From Gilliamella sp. Choc5-1 (lineage in GTDB: Bacteria; Pseudomonadota; Gammaproteobacteria; Enterobacterales; Orbaceae), in the NCBI RefSeq assembly GCF_001690595.1, contig NZ_LZHH01000109.1:1-64000 (forward strand): a stretch of 64,000 nucleotides of DNA, given 5' to 3'. Shown one piece after another: positions 37,905 through 47,930 of the stretch. The position numbers and the translations under genes are program-made. How positions within the stretch are numbered: position 1 is the first letter of the stretch; the number at the start of each line of letters is the position of its first letter. Under the pieces are notes generated by a model. It was not told the DNA's origin, did not search any database, and saw only the letters and a program-made list of their open reading frames with translations.

Positions 37905-39677
37905 TTACTTTTTGCAATATTTTTGCCATCTACTTAACCAACTATCTTGTTTTTTGTCCTGCAACAATACTGCTTGCATACGTGCATGAATCAATTGGTA
38001 AAGATTAATGCTATCTTTATCTTTATAAGGAATACCTGTTAGTAGGTAAAGCGCATCAGCAACATGTTCAACAGACCATATTGAAAACTTTCCTTGATCG
38101 ATTGCTTCAATAACATCATCATTTAAACTTAAATGGCGTTGATTAGTGGCTGGAATAATTACGCCTTGTTGTCCAGTTAAACCTTGTTGTTTACAAACAG
38201 CAAAAAATCCTTCAATTTTTTCGTTCACTCCACCAATTGATTGGACATGACCAAATTGATCTACTGAACCAGTAACAGCCAATTGTTGATCAATAGGTTG
38301 CTGTGATAAAGCGCTAATGATTGCACAAAGCCCTGCAAGTGAAGCACTATCGCCATCAATTTCACTGTAAGATTGTTCAAACACTAAAGAAGTTGAAAAA
38401 GGTAGTTGATGATTGATAGCAAATTCAGACATAATAAATGCCTGCATTATCATCATTCCTTTTGAGTGAATATTACCAGCTAATTCTGTTTTGCGTTCTA
38501 TATCAATTATCTCTCCATCACCAAAATGAATAAGACAACTTAGACGAGTGGGTTCACCAATCGCTTTTGGGTACCCAGGGTATTCAATTACTGATAAGCC
38601 GTTTATTTGACCAACAACTTGCTCTTTAGTATTAATCATTATTTGATTACTAAATATCTCCTCATGTAGCCTTTCTTGCAAATAATTTTCATGCCATGAT
38701 TTTTGCTTTATAGCAGAAGTGATGGCTGATTCATCGATTACATTATTTTGCATAAAGTGTGTAGCATTAACTAATAGCGAATTAATCCAATCTACCGAAA
38801 GAGGGAGGTAATGTTGATCACCAGTATAGCGAGTAGCCTCTTTGTAAATTTTTGCTAAAGCTAAGGTGTCAATATTAGGTAATTGTTGTTTATTAGCGAT
38901 AAATTTTAAGTAATTAATCCAGCGTTCTATTTGCTCGGGTGATTTGACTGGTAATTCATTTTCAAATTCAGTATAGATAGAAGTTGAATAAAATTCAGGT
39001 TCAAAATCTTGTAATTCTGCTAAACTTAATCTATCCCCAACTAAAATGATTCGTAAATCAAGTGGCATAGGAGGAATAGACAAAGGTAAAGGATGAGATT
39101 CGTCAGCTGAAACCCATTCAAACTCTTGCTTTATTACCATTTGTTTTAATTTAGACCATAACAATGGTTGGCTAAGTAATGAGCGAAGGCCTAAAATTAA
39201 AATGCCGCCATTAGCACGATGAACAAGTCCAGCTTGTAATTTTATAGGGCTATTTTCAGGTTGTCTAACACAACCAAATAGTTTTTCACTATCAACAGAA
39301 GATGCAAATAAACAATTGTCTTGGGCTGCAAAATTATCTTGTTTGCTCTTTGCATTGGTCAGCGTAATTTTACTTTCGCTAAAAAAATAACTATAGCCTA
39401 ATGAAGGTGAAGATAAATCAGATTTAATGGCTTGTCTTAGTAAATCAAAAAAAAGCTCACTTTCAGGAGCTTTAAGCAACATAAAGCGGGGGCTATAACA
39501 TACTCTTTTGGGTGGGCATAACAGTGCTAAGGCAGAGGCCACACGTGGTTGCCACATGAGTAAATGTTCTGATTTTTCTGATGCTAATGATATTGAATTA
39601 TTAGTTTTGTTTCTAAGTTCAGAAATATAGGATAAATCAGGCTGGATCTGTTTTGCGTTGAGTTGTTTAATTGCCAA
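37905..39677 (-). CDS. lonH: Lon-like ATP-dependent protease, LonH/YcbZ type
   Basis: 590 residues, near E. coli YcbZ (586). The C-terminal S16 protease domain has its serine at S444 in DGDSASLAGL and its lysine at K487 in GGVNEKIEGFF. The N-terminal AAA-like part keeps HRANGGILIL, a Walker B-like segment, but I see no canonical GxxGxGKT Walker A, in line with this divergent subfamily. Its substrates are poorly known. Its place upstream of fabA is conserved. No matP/ycbG lies upstream; yejM is divergent. Confidence 0.86.
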   Translation of the reverse strand: MAIKQLNAKQIQPDLSYISELRNKTNNSISLASEKSEHLLMWQPRVASALALLCPPKRVCYSPRFMLLKAPESELFFDLLRQAIKSDLSSPSLGYSYFFSESKITLTNAKSKQDNFAAQDNCLFASSVDSEKLFGCVRQPENSPIKLQAGLVHRANGGILILGLRSLLSQPLLWSKLKQMVIKQEFEWVSADESHPLPLSIPPMPLDLRIILVGDRLSLAELQDFEPEFYSTSIYTEFENELPVKSPEQIERWINYLKFIANKQQLPNIDTLALAKIYKEATRYTGDQHYLPLSVDWINSLLVNATHFMQNNVIDESAITSAIKQKSWHENYLQERLHEEIFSNQIMINTKEQVVGQINGLSVIEYPGYPKAIGEPTRLSCLIHFGDGEIIDIERKTELAGNIHSKGMMIMQAFIMSEFAINHQLPFSTSLVFEQSYSEIDGDSASLAGLCAIISALSQQPIDQQLAVTGSVDQFGHVQSIGGVNEKIEGFFAVCKQQGLTGQQGVIIPATNQRHLSLNDDVIEAIDQGKFSIWSVEHVADALYLLTGIPYKDKDSINLYQLIHARMQAVLLQDKKQDSWLSRWQKYCKK

Positions 39678-39866
39678 AGTTTTTATCTTTTTGTTAACTT
39701 ATTTCATTTTGAAATTATAACAAGTATCCGATGTATCGCCAACAGATTACCAAAATCTTTATGGTAGCAAATAAAAAATTTACAGAAAGATTTTTTAAAA
39801 TCAGGTAAACTAAAACATAATTTATTGTTTATTTATCTTAACAATCACTATTAGCAACGACTTAAT

Positions 39867-41639
39867 ATGCTCAAAATCAAAAATACTTACTTCAAAGACT
39901 ATCGTGCCTCACAAATTGTTAGTTGGGGGCATTGGTTTACGTTGTTTAATATTTTTGTTGTAATTTTACTAGGTAGTCAATATTTATTTATTGCAGATTG
40001 GCCTCGTACTTTTATGGGGCGATTTTATGCAATTATTAGTGCAATCGGACATTTCAGCTATTTGACCTTTATTGCTTATTTGATTCTGCTTTTTCCGTTA
40101 AGTTTTTTCATTCATTCATCTCGATGGCAAAGGATAATTGCAACGGTTTTTGCAACAGTAGGTCTTTCATTACTAATTATTGATATTGAAGTTTTTTCGC
40201 ATTTTAGAATGCACCTTAATTTGTCTATTTGGCAATTATTTTCATCGCAAAAAGTTACTTATTTAAGTACGGTATTTATTGCTATTCCGTTTATTTTGTT
40301 GATTGAAATTTTATTTTCGGTATGGAGCTGGAAAAAATTACGTAGCTTAAGTAAACGTAAACGCTATGCAAAGCCTGTAGTAATTCTTTTTATTCTTTGT
40401 TTTGTTACCTCACATTTGATTCATATCTGGGCTGATGCTAATTTTTATCGACCAATTACTATGCAGCGTTCAAGCCTACCACTTTCTTATCCTTTAACTG
40501 CTCGCCATTTTCTTGAACGTTATGGCTTTATTAAAGAAAATGGTTATCGTGATCGTGTTGCTCAAGAAGGGAATCCTTTTGCGATGGCAATTGAATATCC
40601 GTTAGGAAATATTGTTTATAATCAAAAGACAATAAAAAATAATGTGTTAATGATTGTTATTGAAGGGTGGAATACTAATTTATTAACTCAACATATGCCG
40701 TGGTTAAATGAATTTTCTCAAGATAATATTTTCTTTGCTAATCATTATGGAGCAAGTAATCAGTCCTATTTAAATGACTTTTCATTGTTTTATGGATTAG
40801 ATCCTAACTACTATAATAGTATCCTTGTTGGACATAAACCGTCTGTATTGCTTGATGTCGTTACAAAACAGCACTACAACTTAGGTCTATTTTCGGAAAA
40901 TGGTTTTGCTGAACCTTTATATCGTTCAGCTTTGTTATCTAATTTTTCAATACCACAACCTAAAAAACAATCTAATAAACAAATAACAGAAAACTGGAGG
41001 GCTTGGCATGAAGAACAAAATAGCCTTGCTAATCATGCACCTTTGTTTTCTATAATCCAATATTCATTGGGTAATAAAAATAAAAAAATCATGATATCTG
41101 ATCTTCAATCAGAAGCTAAAAGGCTAGATCAATACATTGAATCATTAATTGCCTATTTAAAATTATCTAATGCCTATGATGATACGATTATTGTTATTAC
41201 TGGTTCGAATGATATTAAAATTGACGAGGTGAAAAAAGTAGCGTTACGCAATGCAGGAAGCGACTTTAACAGAGAATCATTAAAAGTACCATTGATTATA
41301 TCATGGCCAAATAAAGGCCGTGCCCAAATAACAAAAGCAACTTCGCAAACTGATATTATGCTTACATTAATGCAAGACGCATTTTATGTTACTACGCCAC
41401 CTCAGCAATACAGTCAAGGTAAAAACCTATTTACTCAAAAGTCTAGACAATGGCTAGTTGCTGGTGATGAAAATACTATAGCTGCACTTTATGATGATAA
41501 AACGGTTGTCTTAGATGCTTTTGGTCGTTCTAAAATTTATGATATTAATGGTAAATTGCAAAAAGCAGAAAAAATTAGTTTACCCATCTTTTTGCAAATC
41601 GTTACTGAAAATCGCCGTTTTATGGTTGTGGATAATTGA
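39867..41639 (+). CDS. yejM: Inner-membrane LPS-sensing protein YejM (PbgA/LapC)
   Basis: 590 residues. Five N-terminal membrane helices run to about residue 195 and include SWGHWFTLFN, IADWP and ADANFYRPITMQR, all nearly identical in recalled E. coli YejM. The periplasmic rest is a sulfatase-fold domain. In E. coli the protein senses periplasmic lipopolysaccharide and restrains FtsH-LapB degradation of LpxC. This links to lpxK, kdsB and kdsA elsewhere in the window. E. coli yejL usually precedes it; I see no such gene here. Confidence 0.93.
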   Translation: MLKIKNTYFKDYRASQIVSWGHWFTLFNIFVVILLGSQYLFIADWPRTFMGRFYAIISAIGHFSYLTFIAYLILLFPLSFFIHSSRWQRIIATVFATVGLSLLIIDIEVFSHFRMHLNLSIWQLFSSQKVTYLSTVFIAIPFILLIEILFSVWSWKKLRSLSKRKRYAKPVVILFILCFVTSHLIHIWADANFYRPITMQRSSLPLSYPLTARHFLERYGFIKENGYRDRVAQEGNPFAMAIEYPLGNIVYNQKTIKNNVLMIVIEGWNTNLLTQHMPWLNEFSQDNIFFANHYGASNQSYLNDFSLFYGLDPNYYNSILVGHKPSVLLDVVTKQHYNLGLFSENGFAEPLYRSALLSNFSIPQPKKQSNKQITENWRAWHEEQNSLANHAPLFSIIQYSLGNKNKKIMISDLQSEAKRLDQYIESLIAYLKLSNAYDDTIIVITGSNDIKIDEVKKVALRNAGSDFNRESLKVPLIISWPNKGRAQITKATSQTDIMLTLMQDAFYVTTPPQQYSQGKNLFTQKSRQWLVAGDENTIAALYDDKTVVLDAFGRSKIYDINGKLQKAEKISLPIFLQIVTENRRFMVVDN

Positions 41640-41661
41640 TTTAGCTTTTGAGTAGAATTAT

Positions 41662-41692
41662 AAAAAGGGGTGAAGATTACTTCACCTCTTTG
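41662..41692. terminator. Bidirectional terminator between yejM and lipA, enclosing the lipA stop
   Basis: AAAGGGGTGAAG (41664-41675) pairs with CTTCACCTCTTT (41680-41691), with one G-T pair. The 4-nt loop ATTA carries the lipA stop codon. On the minus strand a TTTTTAT tract follows; on the plus strand the tail is weaker. Confidence 0.75.
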
Positions 41693-42636
41693 CCCATTGC
41701 TTGTAAATCAGCATGATAAGATGAACGTACAAATGGCCCACAAGCTGCATGAGTGAATCCCATAGCTAATGCCGTTTGCTTTAATTCTTCAAATTCTTGT
41801 GGCGAAACATAACGTTCAACGGGTAAATGATATTTACTTGGTTGTAAATATTGACCAAGCGTCAACATAGTAACACCATGACTACGTAAATCTTTTAACA
41901 CTTGAATTAATTCTTGATTTGTTTCGCCAAGTCCTACCATCAACCCAGATTTTGTAGGAATTTCAGGATATCGTTCTTTAAATGCTGCCAGTAATTTAAG
42001 TGATCCTTCATAGTTAGCGCCAGGGCGGATTCTCTTATATAAGCGAGGTATATTTTCTAAATTATGATTAAATACATCAGGTGGATTATCACTTAAGACA
42101 TCAATTGCTTCATCAATACAACCACGGAAATCAGGTGTTAACGTTTCGACTTTGATACTAGGGTTTAAAGCACGGATTTTTTGTGTACAAGAAGAAAAAT
42201 GACTAGCGCCGCCATCTTTTAAATCATCCCTATCTACAGAAGTAATAACAACATAGCGCAACTTCATTTCTTGGATAGTTTTAGCTAGTTTTATTGGCTC
42301 ATCTTGATCTGGTGGTAATGGACGACCATGTGCAACATCACAAAATGGGCAACGGCGGGTACAAATATCGCCCAAAATCATAAAAGTAGCCGTGCCATGA
42401 TTAAAACATTCAGCTAAATTAGGACAAGAGGCTTCTTCACAGACTGAATGTAATCCATGTTTGCGCATGGTGTTTTTAATATGTGCTATATTATCAGAGT
42501 GAGCAGATAATTTAATTCGCATCCATTCAGGTTTTTTTAGCGGTGCGACATCTTCTAAGGTTACAGTTGGAATTAAGCGTGTCTTTTCGGCATCACGATA
42601 TTTCGAACTTCTGATTATTGTTTCATTATTTTGCAT
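41677..42636 (-). CDS. lipA: Lipoyl synthase
   Basis: LipA is a radical SAM enzyme that inserts two sulfurs into octanoyl chains on E2 subunits. The protein has 319 residues. The auxiliary cluster cysteines are in [13 protein letters not shown] and the radical SAM cluster is CTRRCPFC. The C-terminal [11 protein letters not shown] carries the conserved serine ligand. It lies 10 bp behind lipB as an operon, next to the aceEF-lpd operon whose AceF is a client. Confidence 0.97.
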   Translation of the reverse strand: MQNNETIIRSSKYRDAEKTRLIPTVTLEDVAPLKKPEWMRIKLSAHSDNIAHIKNTMRKHGLHSVCEEASCPNLAECFNHGTATFMILGDICTRRCPFCDVAHGRPLPPDQDEPIKLAKTIQEMKLRYVVITSVDRDDLKDGGASHFSSCTQKIRALNPSIKVETLTPDFRGCIDEAIDVLSDNPPDVFNHNLENIPRLYKRIRPGANYEGSLKLLAAFKERYPEIPTKSGLMVGLGETNQELIQVLKDLRSHGVTMLTLGQYLQPSKYHLPVERYVSPQEFEELKQTALAMGFTHAACGPFVRSSYHADLQAMGKEVK

Positions 42637-42646
42637 AATAGGTATC

Positions 42647-43267
42647 TTATCTTTGAGGTAACTGCTTAATAAAATTATTGGTTAATAGTTGTTTTATCTC
42701 TTTACGGTCAATTTGAGAGACATATTCTTTTAGTTGAGTCATTTGTAATCCGGCGTAGCCACAAGGGTTAATGTTATTAAAAGGGGAAAGATCCATATCA
42801 ACATTGAATGCAAGTCCATGTAAAGTGCAGCCACGACTGATATGCAAACCAAGTGAACAAATTTTCTTTTCGTTAATATATACTCCTGGTGCATCAGACT
42901 TTGCATTAGCTATAATACCATAATGGAGCAATGTTTGAATGACACTATTTTCTAAATAACTAACTATATCTCGGATACCTATCTTAAGTCTTTTTAAATC
43001 AAATAAAATATACATGATTTGTTGACCTGGAGCATGGTAAGTAATTTGACCACCGCGATCGGTCTGAATAACTGGGATATTTGTCTGATTTAATAAATGT
43101 TCTGCTTTACCAACTTTACCTTGGGTAAATACAGGTTCATGCTCGACTAACCAGATTTCATCAAGAGAATGCTCATTACGTTGTTTTGTAAAGTCATGCA
43201 TAGCTTGATAGGTATACACATATGGTTTAATTTTTAAGTCTTTGATTATGACATTATTAATGGTCAT
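42647..43267 (-). CDS. lipB: Octanoyl-ACP:protein octanoyltransferase
   Basis: LipB transfers octanoate from ACP to lipoyl domains. The protein has about 206 residues. Signatures are [31 protein letters not shown], the catalytic lysine in [12 protein letters not shown] and the cysteine in [14 protein letters not shown]. The frame extends to a TTG at 43288. I use the ATG at 43267, although neither has a strong ribosome binding site. lipA follows 10 bp on. In E. coli ybeD and dacA lie upstream; here the aceE promoter region does. Confidence 0.94.
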   Translation of the reverse strand: MTINNVIIKDLKIKPYVYTYQAMHDFTKQRNEHSLDEIWLVEHEPVFTQGKVGKAEHLLNQTNIPVIQTDRGGQITYHAPGQQIMYILFDLKRLKIGIRDIVSYLENSVIQTLLHYGIIANAKSDAPGVYINEKKICSLGLHISRGCTLHGLAFNVDMDLSPFNNINPCGYAGLQMTQLKEYVSQIDRKEIKQLLTNNFIKQLPQR

Positions 43268-43639
43268 AGTTTTTTCTGTTGTCTTCAAGTAATATTATCG
43301 AAATTTTTACAAGTATATAACAGATTTTGTAATAACTTGACAACTTGTAGTTATTTTTAGTGTAGTTATTAAAATAATATTTATACTTACTCTTAATTAA
43401 AATTTAATTATTTATCAGATAAATAATATTAATTTTGTTATTATTATTGAAATAGTTGATTAATTTGATAGGAATTAACATTCTTTTCAAAGTAGCAGTT
43501 TGCTTTACTTTTTTTTTAAAAATGGCAGACTGCTATAAATAAAACTCCGTAATCCAGCGTTTTAGCTTGATTAGTGACATTTTTTAATGTAATTAAGAAT
43601 AAAACGTTGTATTTTTCTAAACAAAAAAGAGGTTTTTAT
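43268..43639. other. lipB-aceE divergent intergenic region with a leader hairpin
   Basis: 372 bp. A near-perfect inverted repeat (TAGCAGTTTGC at 43493-43503 with GCAGACTGCTA at 43525-43535, 21-nt T/A-rich loop) lies about 105 bp upstream of the aceE start. It could be a leader hairpin or an operator. I did not find the ATTGGT-N3-ACCAAT pattern of PdhR, and pdhR, which precedes aceE in E. coli, is absent. AAGAGG precedes the aceE ATG. Confidence 0.45.
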
Positions 43640-46306
43640 ATGTCGGACATGCAAATGAATGATGTCGATCCAATTGAAACACAAGATTGGCTCAAAAGTG
43701 TTGAGTCTATTATTCGAGAAGAAGGTGTCGAACGTGCACAGTATATTATTGAACAAATAGTTAATAAGGCGAGAGATGGGGGTGTTCCAGTACTTTTTGG
43801 TTCTTCAACAAGCAATTATGTCAATACTATTCCAGTAGAAGAGCAACCTGCTTATCCTGGCGATTGGGAAATAGAAAGACGTATTCGTTCAATTGTCCGT
43901 TGGAATGCAATTATGATGGTGTTACGAGCTTCAAAGAAAGATTTAGAGCTTGGTGGCCATATGGCATCGTTCCAATCTGCAGCTACTTTTTATGAAGTCT
44001 GTTTTAACCACTTTTTCCGTGCTCGTAATGAAAAAGATGGCGGTGATTTAATTTACTTCCAAGGGCACATCTCACCAGGTATTTATTCTCGAGCTTTTAT
44101 TGAAGGTCGTTTAACCGAAGAACAATTAGATAATTTCCGCCAAGAAGTACATGGTAAAGGGTTACCTTCTTACCCACATCCTAAACTACTCCCAGAATTC
44201 TGGCAATTCCCAACAGTATCAATGGGGCTTGGTCCTATTAGTGCAATTTACCAAGCACGTTTTTTAAAATATTTAGAAAATCGTGGACTAAAAGATACCT
44301 CTGAACAAACTGTTTATGCTTTCTTAGGTGATGGTGAGATGGATGAACCAGAATCAAAAGGTGCAATTACCGTTGCAACGCGTGAAAAACTCGATAATTT
44401 AGTGTTTGTTATCAACTGTAATTTACAACGTTTAGATGGTCCAGTAACGGGTAATGGCAAAATTATCAATGAACTAGAAGGTGTATTTGCTGGTGCGGGT
44501 TGGAACGTAATTAAAGTTCTTTGGGGTGACCGTTGGGATAAACTTCTCCAAAAAGATAAGTCTGGTAAGTTAATTCGACTAATGAATGAAACACTTGATG
44601 GTGATTATCAAACATTAAAATCAAAAGACGGTGCTTATGTTCGCGAGCATTTCTTTGGTAAATACCCTGAAACTGCTGAATTAGTTAAAGATATGTCTGA
44701 TGAAGAAATCTTTAGATTAAATCGTGGTGGTCAAGATCCTGCTAAAATGTTTGCAGCATTCCAACGATCAAAAGAAACCAAAGATCGCCCAACTGTTATT
44801 CTTGCTCACACCATTAAAGGTTATGGCATGGGAGCTGCAGCTGAAGCAAAAAATATTGCACACCAAGTGAAAAAAATGAATATGGATGGCGTACGTCATG
44901 TTCGCGATTTCTTCAATATTCCAGTAACAGATGAAGCACTTGAAAAATTACCATACATCAAATTTGAGGAACACACGCCAGAATACAAATACATTCATGA
45001 GCGTCGTGAAGCGTTACATGGTTATGTACCATCTAGATTAACTCATTTTTCAGGAACTGTTTCAATTCCTCCATTAAGTGAATTTGCGTCATTACTTGAA
45101 GCTCAATCGAAAGAAATATCAACCACTATAGCATTTGTCCGTGCGCTTAATATTATGCTTAAGGATAAAGAACTTGCTCCACGTCTAGTACCTATTCTAG
45201 CTGATGAAGCACGTACTTTTGGTATGGAAGGTTTATTCCGTCAAATTGGTATTTATAATCCACACGGTCAACAATATACACCACAAGATAAAGAACAAGT
45301 GGCTTATTATCGTGAAGATGAGAAAGGTCAAATTCTTCAAGAAGGAATTAATGAATGTGGTGCAACGGCTTCTTGGATTGCTGCGGCCACTTCATATAGC
45401 ACAAATGATTTTCCAATGATTCCATTCTACATTTACTATTCAATGTTTGGATTCCAACGTATTGGTGATCTAATGTGGGCAGCAGGTGATCAACAAGCAC
45501 GTGGATTTATGATTGGTGGAACCTCTGGTCGAACAACGCTAAATGGTGAAGGTTTACAACACCAAGATGGTCACAGTCACATTCAAGCATTAACTATCCC
45601 TAACTGTATATCATATGATCCTGCTTATGCTTATGAAGTTGCGGTAATCATGCAAGACGGTTTACGTCGCATGTATGGTGAGCAAGAAAACGTTTACTAC
45701 TATATTACAACTCTCAATGAAAACTATGCACAACCAGCAATGCCAGAAGGTGCAGAAGAGGGCATTCGACGAGGTATTTATAAACTAGATACCGTTGAGG
45801 GTCAAAAAGGCAAACCGACTGTTCAGTTACTAGGTTCAGGCTCTATTTTACGCCATGTTCGTGAAGCGGCTGAAATCTTAGCTAAAAATTATGGTATTAG
45901 CTCAGAAGTTTATAGCGTAACATCCTTTACAGAGCTTGCTCGTGATGGTCAAGATTGCGAACGATATAATATGTTGCATCCAAGTGAAACACCAAAAGTG
46001 CCTTATGTTGCACAAATTATGAATAACAATCCAGCGGTGGTTTCAACTGATTATATGAAATTGTTTGCTGAGCAAATTCGTGGATTTGTACCTGCTGAAA
46101 GCTATCGAGTACTCGGTACTGACGGTTTCGGTCGCAGCGATAGCCGTGAAAATTTACGTCATCACTTTGAAGTCGATGCATCTTATGTTGTGGTTGCAGC
46201 ATTGGGTGAACTTGCTAAACGTGGCGATATTGAAGTTAGCGTTGTTGAAGATGCGATCAAAAAATTCGAAATCAATGCCGATAAACTTAATCCACGAATT
46301 GCATAA
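43640..46306 (+). CDS. aceE: Pyruvate dehydrogenase E1 component
   Basis: AceE decarboxylates pyruvate with thiamine diphosphate and acetylates the lipoyl groups of AceF. The protein has 888 residues, E. coli length. FQGHISPGIYSRAF and the ThDP motif GDGEMDEPES ... NCN are present, along with GQDPAKMFAAF and the C-terminal TDGFGRSDSRENLRHHFEVD. The frame is open from 43574, but AAGAGG lies just before the ATG at 43640, where homology begins (MSDMQMNDVDPIETQDWL). It is the first gene of the aceE-aceF-lpd operon. Confidence 0.98.
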   Translation: MSDMQMNDVDPIETQDWLKSVESIIREEGVERAQYIIEQIVNKARDGGVPVLFGSSTSNYVNTIPVEEQPAYPGDWEIERRIRSIVRWNAIMMVLRASKKDLELGGHMASFQSAATFYEVCFNHFFRARNEKDGGDLIYFQGHISPGIYSRAFIEGRLTEEQLDNFRQEVHGKGLPSYPHPKLLPEFWQFPTVSMGLGPISAIYQARFLKYLENRGLKDTSEQTVYAFLGDGEMDEPESKGAITVATREKLDNLVFVINCNLQRLDGPVTGNGKIINELEGVFAGAGWNVIKVLWGDRWDKLLQKDKSGKLIRLMNETLDGDYQTLKSKDGAYVREHFFGKYPETAELVKDMSDEEIFRLNRGGQDPAKMFAAFQRSKETKDRPTVILAHTIKGYGMGAAAEAKNIAHQVKKMNMDGVRHVRDFFNIPVTDEALEKLPYIKFEEHTPEYKYIHERREALHGYVPSRLTHFSGTVSIPPLSEFASLLEAQSKEISTTIAFVRALNIMLKDKELAPRLVPILADEARTFGMEGLFRQIGIYNPHGQQYTPQDKEQVAYYREDEKGQILQEGINECGATASWIAAATSYSTNDFPMIPFYIYYSMFGFQRIGDLMWAAGDQQARGFMIGGTSGRTTLNGEGLQHQDGHSHIQALTIPNCISYDPAYAYEVAVIMQDGLRRMYGEQENVYYYITTLNENYAQPAMPEGAEEGIRRGIYKLDTVEGQKGKPTVQLLGSGSILRHVREAAEILAKNYGISSEVYSVTSFTELARDGQDCERYNMLHPSETPKVPYVAQIMNNNPAVVSTDYMKLFAEQIRGFVPAESYRVLGTDGFGRSDSRENLRHHFEVDASYVVVAALGELAKRGDIEVSVVEDAIKKFEINADKLNPRIA

Positions 46307-46318
46307 GAGGTTATTATA

Positions 46319-47914
46319 ATGAGTATTCAAATCAAATTACCTGATATCGGTGGTGACGAAGTAGAAGTAACCGAAATTCTGGTTAAAATAGGCGATAAAG
46401 TTGAAGCTGATCAGTCAATTATGACAGTTGAAGGTGATAAAGCATCAATGGAAATCCCAGCACCACAGGCTGGTATTGTTAAATCTATTTCTGTAAAAAT
46501 TGGCGATAAAGTCAAAACAGGCGTTGACATTATGGTCTTTGATGGGCAAGGTGGCGAAACTGCCGCTCCAGCTACAGTTACAGCACAAGAAGCACCAAAA
46601 GTTGAAGTAACACCAACTGCAACTAGCCAAATTGTAGATGTAAAAGTTCCAGATATTGGTGGTGATGAAGTCGAAGTAACGGAAATTTTGGTAAAAGTAG
46701 GTGATACTATATCTGTTGATGATTCATTAATTACCGTTGAGGGTGATAAAGCCTCAATGGAAGTACCAGCAACCATTGCTGGTACGGTTAAAAGTATCAC
46801 GATAAAAGTGGGTGATAAAGTAAAAACAGGTTCCAAAATCATGGAATTTGAAACCACATCTAGTGCAGCTCCAGTTACTCAAGCAGCTCCAGCTGCCGCA
46901 GCGCCTGTTGCTGAAAAAGCAGCACCTGAGCCAACGCCAGCACCAGTTGCTGCAAAATCAGCGCCTGCTTCATCAAGCAATGAGTTTGTTGAAAACGATG
47001 CTTATGCTCATGCAACACCATCTGTACGTCGTTTAGCACGTGAATTTGGGGTAAATCTAGCAAAAGTTACTGCTACAGGTCCTAAAAACCGTATTTTACG
47101 TGAAGACATTCAAACTTACGTAAAAAATGCTGTTAAACAAATTGAAAGTGGCGCTACAGGTGGTGCATTACCTGGTCTATTACCATGGCCTAAAGTTGAT
47201 TTTAGCAAATTTGGTGAAGTTGAAAGTTTACCATTAACTAAAATTCAAAAAGTATCAGGTGCAAATTTACACCGTAACTGGGTAATGATTCCGCATGTGA
47301 CAGAATTTGATGAAACAGATATTACTGATTTAGAAGCATTCCGTAAGCAACAAAATGCAGAAGCAGATAAGAAAAAACTTGATCTTAAGATCACGCCACT
47401 TGTGTTTATCATGAAAGCGGTAGCAAGTGCATTAACAGCGTATCCACGCTTTAATAGCTCATTATCTGAAGATGCCCAAACCTTAATTATCAAAAAATAC
47501 ATTAATATTGGCGTTGCTGTCGATACACCAAATGGTCTTGTAGTACCAGTATTTAAAGATGTTGATAAAAAGGGTATTGTTGAACTTTCTCGTGAGCTTG
47601 CGGCAATTTCTAAAAAGGCACGTGAAGGTAAATTGACAGGTAGCGATATGCAAGGTGGATGTTTCACTATTTCTAGCCTTGGTGGCATTGGTACAACCTC
47701 GTTTACACCAATTGTTAATGCGCCAGAAGTTGGTATTTTAGGTGTATCTCGCTCTAGCATGAAACCAGTTTGGAATGGCAAAGAGTTTACACCACGGCTA
47801 ATGTTGCCATTATCATTATCATTCGATCACCGAGTTATTGATGGTGCTGATGGTGCACGCTTCTTAAGCCATATTGTTAACGTCTTATCCGACTTACGTC
47901 GTTTAGTGATGTAA
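46319..47914 (+). CDS. aceF: Dihydrolipoamide acetyltransferase, PDH E2 component
   Basis: 531 residues. Two lipoyl domains are seen, with the lipoylated lysines at K41 and K144 (each in VEGDKASME), separated by Ala/Pro-rich linkers. E. coli AceF has three, so this copy is one domain shorter. A peripheral-subunit-binding domain (about residues 228-265, [16 protein letters not shown]) and the catalytic core with [15 protein letters not shown] near the C-terminus follow. It starts 12 bp after aceE. LipA and LipB in this window provide its cofactor. Confidence 0.97.
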   Translation: MSIQIKLPDIGGDEVEVTEILVKIGDKVEADQSIMTVEGDKASMEIPAPQAGIVKSISVKIGDKVKTGVDIMVFDGQGGETAAPATVTAQEAPKVEVTPTATSQIVDVKVPDIGGDEVEVTEILVKVGDTISVDDSLITVEGDKASMEVPATIAGTVKSITIKVGDKVKTGSKIMEFETTSSAAPVTQAAPAAAAPVAEKAAPEPTPAPVAAKSAPASSSNEFVENDAYAHATPSVRRLAREFGVNLAKVTATGPKNRILREDIQTYVKNAVKQIESGATGGALPGLLPWPKVDFSKFGEVESLPLTKIQKVSGANLHRNWVMIPHVTEFDETDITDLEAFRKQQNAEADKKKLDLKITPLVFIMKAVASALTAYPRFNSSLSEDAQTLIIKKYINIGVAVDTPNGLVVPVFKDVDKKGIVELSRELAAISKKAREGKLTGSDMQGGCFTISSLGGIGTTSFTPIVNAPEVGILGVSRSSMKPVWNGKEFTPRLMLPLSLSFDHRVIDGADGARFLSHIVNVLSDLRRLVM

Positions 47915-47930
47915 TTAAGGAGATCAAATT

